Counted from the first letter of the stretch, positions 18,857 to 28,125 are shown. The stretch is DNA of 64,000 nt from Ryuthela nishihirai (GCA_038380435.1 JAWZYU010000013.1:9685901-9749900); one strand, 5' to 3'. Program-made: numbers and translations. The notes: generated by a model not told the origin, from the sequence alone.

Positions 18857-20724
18857 TTAAATGGGATTAACTGTTAAAGTTAAATTATATTTTTTAACGA
18901 TATTTGTTACAAATTCAGTATTAACATTACAATTTCTTAATCGTAAGCTTTTAATAGTAGAGGGTAATGATAACATTCTCAATTGGCAAAAGGGCATGAA
19001 TAATTTTAAACTATACAAGCTTTTAGTCATATTAAGTACTTGGTGAATGCTGTATTCAGTTTCCCCGTCGATTGTTTCACTAAATACTACATATTTTAAT
19101 TTTTTAATTGCAAAAGAGTTTTTGCTTGATCCATAAAAATAAAAATCATGTAAAGATAATGATTCTAGTTGAGGACATTGTTCCAGTAAGTCGCACAATG
19201 TATTGATATGTAGGTGTAGATTTGTAGTTCCCTGTAATGTAATTTTTTTCAGGTTCTGACAAGAATAAAAGGTATAAAAGTTCTTTAAACTATTTAAATC
19301 GGGGATGTACAAATTTATTCTTTCCAAATTGGGAATCAATTGAGTGGGAATCAACTGAGTATAATCATTGATTACACGTTCAAAATATAGTTTTTTTAAT
19401 TTAGGACAAAATTTTAATACTTGAGGCAATGTTGACTCATCTGAACTATTAAATGTCAAGTGTTGTAATGTAAGGGTCTTACCCATTCTAATTATTATGT
19501 CACTAAGTTCAATATTTACACTTTTGCGGTACCAATTTTCACAGTAAAAATATTGTAACTCAGTTAAATTCGACAATATGTATCTTATCCCCATTGTGGT
19601 AATTTCAGTCTGGTTTATGTTTAAATACGTTAATTTTTCAGGTAGAAATTTTACACATTCATCGGTGATTAAAGTCAAATTTACTATTAGTTCTTTTAAA
19701 TTAGGACATTTCATGTTCATCAAGAGGGAGTCATTAAAATTAGAATATCCTACATTTAAATGAACAATACTATAATTATATATGCTTCTATCTTGAAAGG
19801 TCCAGCATTCCAATTTTAGCGTTTTCAATCCCTGTAAGAAGAAATAAATTTTTTTTAGAAATTACATATTTAAGAAAAATAGGGTTTTAAATAGGGGTGA
19901 GCTCAGTCAGTAATGCATTAGGCTCGTAGGTTGGGTCCACATTTAGTAGGACCGTTGAACGGTTTCCCCTCCCAACAGCTGTCTCGGTACCTTCGAGGGC
20001 CCCGTGACCTAGTCACCAATGCATACTTGACTGAATGAAGAAATACAAGAAACTTACCGATAATAATTCCCATTTATATTTCAATGCCTATAGGGAAAAA
20101 AAAACATGGTAAAACATGCATTGAAATATGGTAAAACATGAAACATGGTAAAACATGAAACGTGGTAAAACATGAAACATGGTAAAACATGCATTAGTGA
20201 AACATGGTAAAACATGCATTGAAACATGGTAAAACATGCATTGAAACAAGGTAAAACATGCATTAAAACAAGACATTGAAACAAGGTATGCATTAGTGAA
20301 ACAACTTACCTCGCACTTGCGTTTTAAATTGTTGATAGTACACTTGGAAATTCTGTCAAAAAACTCGCTACGAAATTCACACACATCTAACGTTGTTAGA
20401 AATTTGTTTAAAATTAAGTCGGGTATGTAGTCAATATGCGTTTTATCTTCAAACTGATTATGTACGATAATGTGTTGATGCAATTCATTTGTATATATTC
20501 TTTCTATAAAAAAATTATAAGAATTAAAAGTAAGGAAATTGCAAGAATCAAAAGTAAGACCAATCAAAAGGTAAGACCAATTAAAAGTAAGGCATATTTA
20601 AAAAATACTTACGCAATAATAGATAGGCAATTTTTTCTTCACGATTCATATGTTTATATAATTTATCGTGCCTTTTTATGTTTTTTGCAATGTTATGCAA
20701 ACAAAGGTTTATTAACGTTTTCAT
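18857..20724 (-). CDS. Three-exon LRR protein with BC-box motif
   Basis: Minus-strand spliced gene: exon 1 20724-20613, exon 2 20503-20310, exon 3 19831-18857. Donors are GTAAGT in both introns. Acceptors are TTTTTTTATAG and TTTATTTCTTCTTACAG. Intron phases are 1 then 0, and the exons join into one 426-residue frame. Exon 1 begins MKTLINLCLHNIAKN, where TLINLCLHNI fits the Elongin BC-box consensus [APST]-L-x3-C-x3-[AILV]. Exon 3 is a leucine-rich-repeat array (LKKLYFERV, LESLSLHDFYF, LYSLKLFMP). It shares exon structure and exon 2 similarity (IPDLILNKFLT versus TPDLIFNKQLT) with the gene at 2847-5284. Predicted role: substrate-recognition part of a Cullin-Elongin ubiquitin ligase, inferred. 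Intron 2 contains a tRNA-like element and short repeats. Confidence 0.78.
19890..20035 (+). mobile_element. Possible tRNA-derived SINE in intron 2
   Basis: GAGCTCAGTCAGTAATGC resembles a Pol III A box, and GGTTGGGTCC about 30 bases on is a weak B box. The unit lies in the intron of the LRR gene and has no coding potential. Assignment is tentative. Confidence 0.35.
20096..20300. repeat. Short repeats in intron 2
   Basis: About ten copies of words such as 'gaaacatggtaaaacatgcatt' fill the intron between exons 2 and 3 of the LRR gene. The open frames they create on the minus strand are artefacts. Confidence 0.8.
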
Positions 20725-21085
20725 TTTTGTAGGACTGTAGCAGAACTGTAGCAGCTCTTTAGTTTGTGACAATATATATACTTAAAATGAGATGACTCAT
20801 CATTTGAGTCATCTTTAATCGGAAATAGCAGACTTTTAGAAGCAGCCAGTGGTTGTAAAGCTCGTGGGTGCCTTTAGTGGCTATTCGGCGTGTTTGCTAC
20901 GGGGCATTCTGTTTCTCATTTTAATCGACCAATGATGAGCTTTAAATGTATGGAAGCTGGCAGTCTTCTTTTGTGGGGGAGATCACGCTGTTGTTCACCT
21001 TGGAGATTGGGGGCTCGTTTTTACAATCGGAAGTGGAGCATGTAGTGAAATACTTGGGAACACTCAGTGAAGACTTGTCCAAATG

Positions 21086-21094
21086 TATATAAAG
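21086..21094 (+). promoter_or_regulatory. TATA box (TATATAAAG)
   Basis: It lies 40 bases before the ATG at 21126. The remainder of 20773-21125 shows no gene. Confidence 0.6.
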
Positions 21095-21125
21095 AGCAAA
21101 GCAATTAAGGACATAATAATAAATA

Positions 21126-21497
21126 ATGGCTCAAATTGCGAAAAATGACGCTTATGTGGCTTTTAATTTTAACAGAAACGTGTTTAATTTCAGAGTTAGA
21201 AAATTTTGTATTTTTCTAGACTATGACAACTTTTATGTACAACCAGTTTCCGAGGGCCAAAACTGGTTTGATTTATTGACTCGTCATATCGAGAAATACA
21301 ACGTGACAAGAATTTATTGTCTTGGCAAATACGAAAAAATATTTTTACAGTATTATTTTCCTCTTTTAAATGTAGAGAGAATCAAAAAGAAATATCCTTG
21401 GAGTGAGGATATTTCAAAATATGTACCCTGCAAATGTAATTTTAAATACTGTGCGTTTATCAAGGCTCAACAGATGGCGTTTTGGCACAAGGCTTAA
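21126..21497 (+). CDS. Hypothetical small protein with C-terminal cysteines
   Basis: A 123-residue protein from the ATG at 21126, preceded by a good TATA box. Aromatic-rich (many Phe and Tyr), with a CKCNFKYC cluster near the C-terminus that could bind a metal. No known domain. The block RIYCLGKYEKIFLQYYFPLL suggests a compact globular fold. The TATA layout resembles that of the LRR and RNR genes, so early expression is likely. Confidence 0.6.
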   Translation: MAQIAKNDAYVAFNFNRNVFNFRVRKFCIFLDYDNFYVQPVSEGQNWFDLLTRHIEKYNVTRIYCLGKYEKIFLQYYFPLLNVERIKKKYPWSEDISKYVPCKCNFKYCAFIKAQQMAFWHKA

Positions 21498-21775
21498 ACA
21501 CAAGGACGTAAGTTAACAGTCTGTGTTCAGCAGTTTGAGGGTGATCCCAATGTTCTTCAGATAGTGACAACGTGATTCTTCAGACTCTCCAATGATTGAT
21601 TCTTCAGACTCTCCAATGATTGATTCTCCAATGATTGATTCTTCAGACTCTCCAATATTAATGCTGTGTTAGATGCTGTGTTAGATGCTGTGTTAATGCT
21701 GTTAGATGCTGTGTTAATGCTGTGTTAATAATTGAGACAAAAATAAATATATTTTAAATGTTTTTAATTGTATCT
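21498..21775. repeat. Short repeats between convergent genes
   Basis: Copies of 'gattcttcagactctccaat' (21590-21655) and of 'agatgctgtgtta' (21660-21725) separate the 3' ends of the small gene and the ribonucleotide reductase gene. No gene is seen. Confidence 0.8.
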
Positions 21776-23932
21776 TTAATTACATGCAGTACATGTAAAT
21801 TTTGTAGGTTGAGCTAATGGTTTTGTTCTGAGATAGTACAAACCAGTCTTTAATCCCTTTTGCCAACCGTAAAAATGCATGCTCGTTAATTTTTCGTAGT
21901 TGGGATCCGACATGTAAATGTTCATGGATTGGCTTTGATCTACATAGATTCCACGATCTGCCGCCATCTGAATCAAGTGTTTCTGTGGAATTTCCCAGAC
22001 TGTTCTGTACAAGAGTTTAATTTCGGAAGGAACCTGTTCTAAATCTTGTATAGAACCGTTTTGGGCAATTATTTGTTGTCTAATATCTTCGGTCCACAGG
22101 TTTAAAGCCTCCAAATCTCTGACCAAATGGCGATTGACCATTTGAAATTCTCCCGAAAATACACGTTTCACGTAAATGTTGCTGATGTATGGTTCAAAAG
22201 ATTCGTTATTACCCAATATTTGACTGGTCGTCGCTGTGGGCATGAGACATATCAACACGGAATTAAATAATCCATACTTGGATATTTCGCATTTTAGTGA
22301 TAACCAATGAAAAGTTTCGTGTTTCTCGTTCCACAAGTCGAATTGAAACAGATTTTGGGAAGTGGGAGAATTCGGGTAAGATTCGTAGTAACCATATTTT
22401 TTAGCCAGTTCGCAACCGTGATAGATTGTTTCGAATATTTTTTTATTGAGTCTTTGAGCCTTGGGTGAATCGAATGGGAATCGAAGTAACAAAAAAGTAT
22501 CGGCCAGACCCTGAACTCCAATTCCGATGGGTCTGTGTCTCTCGTTCGAGAGTTTAGCTTCCTGTAAGGGATAATGATTAACGTCAATCACTTTATTTAA
22601 GTTTTTAGTCACGATTTTCGTGATTTCGTGTAGCTTGTCGAAATCGAAACTCTTATTGTTTACGACGAATTTGTTGAGAGCAATGGAAGCCAAGTTACAC
22701 ACGGCAATTTCTTTTTCAGAACTGTATAACGTCACCTCTGCGCATAAATTTCCACAGGGAATCGTACCCCAATGTTTCTGATTACTCTTGCGATTGATGG
22801 TGTCCTTGTATAGAATGTAAGGAACGCCCGTTTCGATTTGCGTTTCCAAGATGCGTTGCCACAAGTCCCTAGCCCTGATGCGATCCACCACTATTCGCTT
22901 ATTGTTTTCGTAACCCTGATACAGAGATTCGAACCTAGTCCCCCAACTGTTGGAAAGATCGGGACAATCTCGTGGCCACATCAACGACCATTTTTTGTCG
23001 TTTTTCACTCTTTGCATAAATAAGTCGCAGACCCACAGAGCATAAAATAAGTCTCGCGTTGCATCGGCAGTTGTGTTCTTTTTTAAATTGAGATATTCAA
23101 ATATCTGTGGGTGCCAAGGTTCGATATAGACTGCCATTGCACTGCTTCTTCTCTCCCCATCCACGTAATTTATAACCGAATTTAATAATTTAGAGGATTT
23201 GACTGGGTTTTTCAAAGAGTTTATGTTTAATCCTATACCCCCCGCACATTCAGAAATTATCGCGCATTTTTTAGCAACGTCTAGTGTTTCTTCTTTTCCC
23301 GTGGGAAATAAGAAACAACTAGATAATTGAGGTACTATTGTTCCCGCATTCATGAGAGTCGGGCACGCGTGAATGAATATTTTATCTCTCATTAACGCGT
23401 ACGTTTCAAGTACAGATTTTCTATCGTTGCCGTGAATCTGCACAGCCACTCTCATCAGTGAATGTTGGGGACGTTCTACTACGACGCCATTAATTTTTAA
23501 TAACGTACTGGCAACCATGGTTTTTAATCCCATGAAGGTGTAATCGTTATAGTCGTCGTAGGATATTTCATTATCCAAATCCAAACTTTCCACGAGATTG
23601 TAAAATTTCAGAGTTATTATTTTAGCGGTGAAACACTTCCACATGACATTACTGAATTTTTCTTGAGTAGTTTTGTAAATATTTGAGAGAAAAAAACTAG
23701 CTGCCAGAGTATCGTATTCGAAATGCTTGGTAATTAAACTAGCAGCAACATCGGCTATTAAATTTAAAATTTCGGTGGTATAATTGTATTTATGACACAG
23801 TCCTCTCTTTACTCTATCTGCTATCAATCTTGCATTTACTTGTTTTAAATCTTTGCTGGCCTTTTCGATCGATTCAAGCATTTGATGGTAATAGAAGGGC
23901 TCTATCTCCCCATTCCTTTTGTAAACAAACAT
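21776..23932 (-). CDS. Ribonucleoside-diphosphate reductase large subunit (class Ia)
   Basis: A 718-residue protein from the ATG at 23932 that makes deoxyribonucleotides from ribonucleotides with the small subunit (not in this window). An ATP-cone lies in the first 90 residues. The active site has Cys206 (LSSCFLF), the N395-x-C397-x-E399 triad (GNLCAEV) and the partner CNLASIAL. The substrate loop is LMPTATTSQILGNNES. The radical-transfer Tyr pair is in FYGWQKGLKTGLYYLRTKP, and a C-terminal CxxC (CTACN) is present for reduction by thioredoxin. Everything needed is present, so it should be active. A slightly short length fits viral versions. Large DNA viruses often carry this gene to supply dNTPs in non-dividing cells. 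A TATA box precedes it. Confidence 0.97.
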   Translation of the reverse strand: MFVYKRNGEIEPFYYHQMLESIEKASKDLKQVNARLIADRVKRGLCHKYNYTTEILNLIADVAASLITKHFEYDTLAASFFLSNIYKTTQEKFSNVMWKCFTAKIITLKFYNLVESLDLDNEISYDDYNDYTFMGLKTMVASTLLKINGVVVERPQHSLMRVAVQIHGNDRKSVLETYALMRDKIFIHACPTLMNAGTIVPQLSSCFLFPTGKEETLDVAKKCAIISECAGGIGLNINSLKNPVKSSKLLNSVINYVDGERRSSAMAVYIEPWHPQIFEYLNLKKNTTADATRDLFYALWVCDLFMQRVKNDKKWSLMWPRDCPDLSNSWGTRFESLYQGYENNKRIVVDRIRARDLWQRILETQIETGVPYILYKDTINRKSNQKHWGTIPCGNLCAEVTLYSSEKEIAVCNLASIALNKFVVNNKSFDFDKLHEITKIVTKNLNKVIDVNHYPLQEAKLSNERHRPIGIGVQGLADTFLLLRFPFDSPKAQRLNKKIFETIYHGCELAKKYGYYESYPNSPTSQNLFQFDLWNEKHETFHWLSLKCEISKYGLFNSVLICLMPTATTSQILGNNESFEPYISNIYVKRVFSGEFQMVNRHLVRDLEALNLWTEDIRQQIIAQNGSIQDLEQVPSEIKLLYRTVWEIPQKHLIQMAADRGIYVDQSQSMNIYMSDPNYEKLTSMHFYGWQKGLKTGLYYLRTKPLAQPTKFTCTACN

Positions 23933-23968
23933 TTTTTAAGCACTTGATGATCCACGCGACAGAGGGAT

Positions 23969-23976
23969 CATATATA
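23969..23976 (-). promoter_or_regulatory. TATA box of RNR gene
   Basis: TATATATG read on the minus strand, about 37 bases upstream of the ATG at 23932. Just upstream, 23998-24062 holds repeats of 'ctcgttttaaaac'. Confidence 0.55.
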
Positions 23977-24140
23977 GGTGAGGAGTGCAACTACTTTTTA
24001 AAACATACTCGTTTTAAAACAAGCTCGTTTTAAAACTTACTTTTTAAAATAAGCTCGTTTGTAAAGGACGTACTTGGTTAAAAGGGTTTAAAATTAGCAT
24101 TGTAACTCTTAAAATTAGTCATAATTTTTTCAAAAAATTT

Positions 24141-24212
24141 GGAAGCGCTGGGTATCGATCCCGGTACCTCTCGCATGCTAAGCGAGTGCTCTACCATTTG
24201 AGCTACGCCCCC
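24141..24212 (-). tRNA. tRNA-Ala (anticodon AGC)
   Basis: A 72-base cloverleaf on the minus strand. The acceptor stem pairs GGGGGCG with CGCTTCC and includes the G3:U70 pair that identifies alanine tRNAs. The D-arm is GCTC/GAGC, the anticodon stem is CTCGC/GCGAG with loop TTAGCAT (anticodon AGC), and the T-arm has one mismatch (CCGGG/CCCAG). A T6 run directly downstream is a Pol III terminator. It has no intron. It is probably host-derived. One imperfect T-stem pair means activity is likely but not certain. Confidence 0.88.
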
Positions 24213-24501
24213 CAGTGATAAAGTAACTCTTACAATCAGTATATAAACACAGGTCTCACATTTTTTTATTTTTGTACTGTCACCACAGTTGTCACCACAG
24301 ATGCGTTCAAATTTTTACAGTGGTGGTTGTATGTTACACTGAGAAATTCTTTACTGGGAGAGTTTTTTCCAAACACGGGTACTTAAGCGGATACAGGCAC
24401 AGCTTCCTTAAACGTACAAGGTGCTTGTAAGACAATTAGTGGCCATTTAGCCGGCCCTGTGCATTTAGCCGGCAGCACTTAAAAGAACTAGGCAACTTTC
24501 G
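24213..24501. other. Spacer, no gene seen
   Basis: AT-rich DNA with a duplicated 'tgtcaccacag' (24279-24302) and a duplicated 'catttagccggc' (24444-24474). No coding frame is supported. Confidence 0.5.
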
Positions 24502-26142
24502 CTATTTCCAACTTCCTATGGGTGAATATATATTAGTTTTAGATAATTCGTCATATAAAAATTTTTCTGTAGCGGGTGTCAGAGGAAAAAAATTAAATAT
24601 ATCATTAGAGAGTTCAAAATTTGGAATTCTTTCCGAACGTTTAGGTGTATTTAACTGTCGAGGTGATTCTACTCTTGGTTGTGGAGGGAGTTTAGGTACT
24701 TTGAATTTTTCTTTCTTCATAATTGTTTTTAAAAGGTTCATATTTTTAACGGCGGCAGGTCTTTGAGGTGACGAGAAGTACATCTGCGATAAGGAAGGCA
24801 TTGAGGCAGGTATATTGGATTCAGGCACTATAGTTTCAGGTGTGGTTCCCGACTGCTGGTGGAGCATCACTGATGTCAACTGCTGAGATGTGTGGAGCAT
24901 CACTGGTGTCAATTGCTGGTGGAGAGGTGTAGTTTCCGTCTGCTGGTAGCGAACTTGCTGGTGGAGAGGTGTAGTTTCCGTCTGCTGGTAGCGAACTTGC
25001 TGGTGGAGAGGTGTAGTTTCCGTCTGCTGGTAGCGAACTTGCTGGTGGAGAGGTGTAGTTTCCGTCTGCTGGTGGCAAGGTGTAGTTTGCTGGTGGCAAG
25101 GTGAAATTTGCTGGTGGCAAGGTGAAATTTGCTGGTGGCGAACTTCCAATTGCTGAGATGTGTGGCACATCGTGGGTTGTTTAGCTTCTGGCATAGAAAT
25201 TACATTTTCTATTGTTTCCATATACGATCTAATGGCTTCTTCACTTGCTACTTTTCTCTTTTTATAAATTTTCGGTGGTTGGTTTGGAATTTGGTCTGGA
25301 ATTAGTTCCATTGGCTGTTTCATACGCTGTACCATTGGCTGTTTCATTCGTTCCATTGGCTGTTCCATTCGTTCCATTCGTTCCATTGGCTGTTCCATTG
25401 GCTGTTCCATTCGCTGTTCCATTCGCTGTTCCATTGGCTGTTCCATTCGCTGTTCCATTGGCTGTTCCATTCGCTGTTCCATTGGCTGTTCTATTCGTTC
25501 CAAAAACAAAACTGCACTAGATGTTTCTGCTTCATCAACAGGTTTAACAATTTTAACTTTTTCAATAAAAAATAGGCAGTGAGTAGGGGCAATAAAAAGA
25601 TAAGCCTGAGGACCACATAGAGTATACTCTTTGTTAGCTTCAAATAAAGTCATGTCAAAATAATTTGTAATGTCTTTGGAAATTAGGGCAAAATTTTCAG
25701 TTCTCTCACTTTTTTCTTTACCGATGAATTCTTGTAAAAAAGATCCATATTCTACCTTGCCACTATAGAAGTACAACGGAACTGAACAGGTTATTATTCT
25801 TAACATTTCATCGGGCTTTAGATTTTCAACTCCAGTTGAAAAATATTTATTGACCAACCACCATTTTTCATTTTTTGATTGGATTCCAGATATCTTATTT
25901 GCCGAACTTTTTAGATTCTTTAGAAAAAGTTCATAGGAATACCTTTTTGGAATAGAAGCCTTTTTAAACAACTGACTTAAAAAGTAATTTTTCTTTTTAT
26001 TTTTACTATATCTCTTGCCACTAGTAGGTTGAATGCAGTTATCTTCTTTAAACAAAAAAGTATGGTCACTTACGGAAACTGTGTTGAACGTTTTGTGCTC
26101 GTTTTCGAATATAGCCTTTGCTCTAGCCTGAAAATTGTCCAT
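24502..26142 (-). CDS. Repeat-rich protein of unknown function
   Basis: A 546-residue protein from the ATG at 26142 (a longer frame uses only non-ATG codons). The first 210 residues look globular (WWLVNKYFSTGVENLKPDEM, ITNYFDMTLFEANKEYTLCG). Next comes a run of PMEQRMEQ-type units of 4-8 residues, then four copies of QQTETTPLHQQVRY and related His/Gln-rich units, then a Pro-rich tail with LPPQPRVESPRQ. The arrays are encoded by exact DNA repeats and probably vary in length between isolates. The globular N-terminal domain is not recognised. A TATA box at 26176-26183 precedes it. Confidence 0.65.
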   Translation of the reverse strand: MDNFQARAKAIFENEHKTFNTVSVSDHTFLFKEDNCIQPTSGKRYSKNKKKNYFLSQLFKKASIPKRYSYELFLKNLKSSANKISGIQSKNEKWWLVNKYFSTGVENLKPDEMLRIITCSVPLYFYSGKVEYGSFLQEFIGKEKSERTENFALISKDITNYFDMTLFEANKEYTLCGPQAYLFIAPTHCLFFIEKVKIVKPVDEAETSSAVLFLERIEQPMEQRMEQPMEQRMEQPMEQRMEQRMEQPMEQPMERMERMEQPMERMKQPMVQRMKQPMELIPDQIPNQPPKIYKKRKVASEEAIRSYMETIENVISMPEAKQPTMCHTSQQLEVRHQQISPCHQQISPCHQQTTPCHQQTETTPLHQQVRYQQTETTPLHQQVRYQQTETTPLHQQVRYQQTETTPLHQQLTPVMLHTSQQLTSVMLHQQSGTTPETIVPESNIPASMPSLSQMYFSSPQRPAAVKNMNLLKTIMKKEKFKVPKLPPQPRVESPRQLNTPKRSERIPNFELSNDIFNFFPLTPATEKFLYDELSKTNIYSPIGSWK

Positions 26143-26175
26143 GTTGAGAGATGGCAAAAATATCGTTTCCTCACC

Positions 26176-26183
26176 TATATATA
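26176..26183 (-). promoter_or_regulatory. TATA box (TATATATA)
   Basis: It lies 34 bases upstream of the ATG at 26142 on the minus strand. Confidence 0.5.
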
Positions 26184-26395
26184 CACACAAAATTTTACTA
26201 GATAAATTACGTATGGAAGAGAGGCTGCACTCATGAGTGTTGGTGACCAATGAGCGTATGGGTGAGTGACTAATGGGAAAATTCTTGGGAAGGAAGGGGA
26301 AATAACCAATCGTGCGAGGTTAATAAGCTAAAAGTCCTTTATTAATAAACTACTGAGAATTATTTCCGTGTGCACGTGTTAGGCATGATTGAACC

Positions 26396-26404
26396 TATAT
26401 AAAT
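26396..26404 (+). promoter_or_regulatory. TATA box (TATATAAAT)
   Basis: It lies 32 bases upstream of the ATG at 26428. Together with the TATA at 26176 on the other strand it makes this gap a divergent promoter region. Confidence 0.6.
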
Positions 26405-26427
26405 GAAAGACGGATTAGAGAAAGTCA

Positions 26428-26751
26428 ATGATGAATGTCTATTTAACAAAAATTGTTTATCCTAGAGCTATAAGTTTTTATGAAACTCTAAAAGACAAGT
26501 TCCTAGTTTACGAAAAAACCTTTTCGAGTTTTATAGTCGTTTCTAAAGATAAAGACGAGATAATTGAAACCTGTCAAGTTTTCAGAAATTCTCTACAACT
26601 GGTAGAAGATATTGATGGTCCTTGGATTCGTGTCACAGAAATTGATAGACCATTTTTAGTGTATCCAGAGACGGATAAAAAATTCTTTGAAACATGCAAC
26701 AAGTATCTGAGGAACAAACTTTCAGAATCAATGAGTATCTATTTCCAATAG
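26428..26751 (+). CDS. Small protein overlapping a RING frame
   Basis: A 107-residue protein from the ATG pair at 26428. It has a mixed alpha/beta look (VYLTKIVYPRAISFYETL, GPWIRVTEIDRPFLVYPE) and no recognised domain. Its last 58 bases overlap the RING-protein frame in another phase. The pair could be two proteins or one protein joined by frameshifting or splicing; the sequence shows no obvious slippery heptamer at the overlap. Confidence 0.6.
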   Translation: MMNVYLTKIVYPRAISFYETLKDKFLVYEKTFSSFIVVSKDKDEIIETCQVFRNSLQLVEDIDGPWIRVTEIDRPFLVYPETDKKFFETCNKYLRNKLSESMSIYFQ

Positions 26752-26930
26752 ATAGAAAAAAGAAAAAAATTTTGAGAAATAGTAATGGGGATAGATTATG
26801 CACTAAATGTCGAATTCAAAAGATGGAAATTTTAGTTTTGCCATGTAATCACATATCTCTCTGTCAAAACTGCTTACAAGAAAAATGTCCTAAATGTAAA
26901 ATGATCATTGTTGAAATTATCAAGTTTTGA
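26694..26930 (+). CDS. RING-finger protein (IAP-type C3HC4)
   Basis: A 78-residue frame from the ATG at 26694. The C-terminal half is a compact RING: CTKCRIQKMEILVLPCNH, then LCQNCLQEKCPKCK, with the cysteine/histidine order C-C-C-H-C-C-C-C typical of IAP and related viral E3 ubiquitin ligases. No BIR domain is encoded in this frame or upstream, so it is a bare RING. The first ~30 residues are basic. It probably ubiquitinates host or viral proteins using the cell's E2 enzymes. It overlaps the 26428 gene by 58 bases in a different frame. Confidence 0.82.
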   Translation: MQQVSEEQTFRINEYLFPIDRKKKKILRNSNGDRLCTKCRIQKMEILVLPCNHISLCQNCLQEKCPKCKMIIVEIIKF

Positions 26931-27195
26931 ATAAAAGTGCTAAAAATGCAATATTTTGTCTGTTCTTAATACATTTTTGGTGAAAGGTGGGCGGTTCTTT
27001 CAAGCATTTTTGGTGAAAGGTGGGCGGTACAAGTTTTAACCGTTAAAGGCGTGTTAAAGGTCTAATTTTGCTCGCATGAGGATTGGCTGAGCGTGTGGGA
27101 CCACATATTGTGCGCTGCTACCTTCCACACGCAAGTTCTCAGCCTGTAGCCTCAGTAGGTGCGCTGCTACCTTCCAAAGAAAAAACACAAGCTTT
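26931..27195. repeat. Duplicated spacer
   Basis: 'catttttggtgaaaggtgggcggt' occurs twice (26970-27028), and 'gtgcgctgctaccttcca' occurs twice near 27110-27176. No gene. Confidence 0.7.
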
Positions 27196-28095
27196 TTAAT
27201 TTTTAATGAGTTTATAATAATCTTTCGTTTGAAGATTTACACTTGGTGTATAATATTCACTAGGAAAATTTCCAATAAATGTTGAATAACAGTCTTGATT
27301 TATACAAGCATAAGTACTAGGTACCAAATTTCTCACATATTTTTTCATCTGTTGATACATTTTTTTACATTTCAAAGTAGAAATCACATAACAGTAATGT
27401 ACAATGTTTTCGGCGATACGGTCTTCGTTATTGTATGACAGTAGCAAATCCATAAAATCACTATAAATCTGAAACTTTGTAACTTTAACGCTACCATTAG
27501 GGAAAAAAGTTTTTTCCGTGATTTTAAGATTTTTCCAGATTGTGTAACATACCTGTGGAGGTATGTTGTTATTTGATTTTAGAGTAAAAGTTCCAGTTAT
27601 TTCGTTATCCGTTTTAAAAATATTGTTCCTAGTTATGTAATATCGATCGTCATCCAAAAAGTCTTTCCTAAATGCCCAAACAACACTCTTTTGAGGTCGC
27701 TGCCTTTGAGGTCGCTGAATTTGGGGTCGCTGCCTTTGGGGTGACCTATGCTTCCTCTTGTTAAAATAAGTCGCATTACTATGTCTTCTATTGTCATCAG
27801 TTCTTCTATCGTAATATTTCTTGCGGCTTCTTTTTTCACTAGAACTTTTTTTAGTTCTTTTTTCAGAGATACTAGAACGAGGACTAGGTGATCGGTAGGA
27901 CGGAGAATATTGCGGGGAGGACGGAGAATATTGCATGGCTTCGTCTAGATTTTCTTCCTCGGGTTGTTCCTCGGGTTGTTTCTCCAAAGAACTCACTTTG
28001 TTATCAAATGGTGTTAAGTAACTTTTGTAAGGATCAATCTTGGGTTCATCCTTGTTGTAAAAAGTTTCCAACTCGCTCATAGTATCTACTTCCAT
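27196..28095 (-). CDS. SP/RS-rich protein with Pol II CTD-like patch
   Basis: A 299-residue protein from the ATG at 28095. Residues about 55-75 contain QYSPSSPQYSPSYRSPSP, close to the YSPTSPS heptad of the RNA polymerase II C-terminal domain, followed by SR/KR-rich sequence (EKRTKKSSSEKRSRKKYY) and RPQRQRPQ repeats. The last ~160 residues look globular (VVWAFRKDFLDDDRYYITRNN, YCYVISTLKCKKMYQQMKKYV) with no known family. The basic SR-like middle suggests nuclear and RNA or DNA contact. It is divergent from the innexin gene across a 109-base promoter with TATA boxes for each side. Confidence 0.75.
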   Translation of the reverse strand: MEVDTMSELETFYNKDEPKIDPYKSYLTPFDNKVSSLEKQPEEQPEEENLDEAMQYSPSSPQYSPSYRSPSPRSSISEKRTKKSSSEKRSRKKYYDRRTDDNRRHSNATYFNKRKHRSPQRQRPQIQRPQRQRPQKSVVWAFRKDFLDDDRYYITRNNIFKTDNEITGTFTLKSNNNIPPQVCYTIWKNLKITEKTFFPNGSVKVTKFQIYSDFMDLLLSYNNEDRIAENIVHYCYVISTLKCKKMYQQMKKYVRNLVPSTYACINQDCYSTFIGNFPSEYYTPSVNLQTKDYYKLIKN

Positions 28096-28125
28096 TTTTT
28101 AAGTGTTTTCTAACTCAAAGTTCGC

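Noticed and set aside
20081..20293. Minus-strand Cys/Phe-rich frames
   Set aside because: They lie in intron 2 of the spliced LRR gene and come from its short repeats.
24836..25520. Frames opposite or out of phase with the MEQ and QQTET repeats
   Set aside because: Pure repeat shadows of the 24502-26142 gene.
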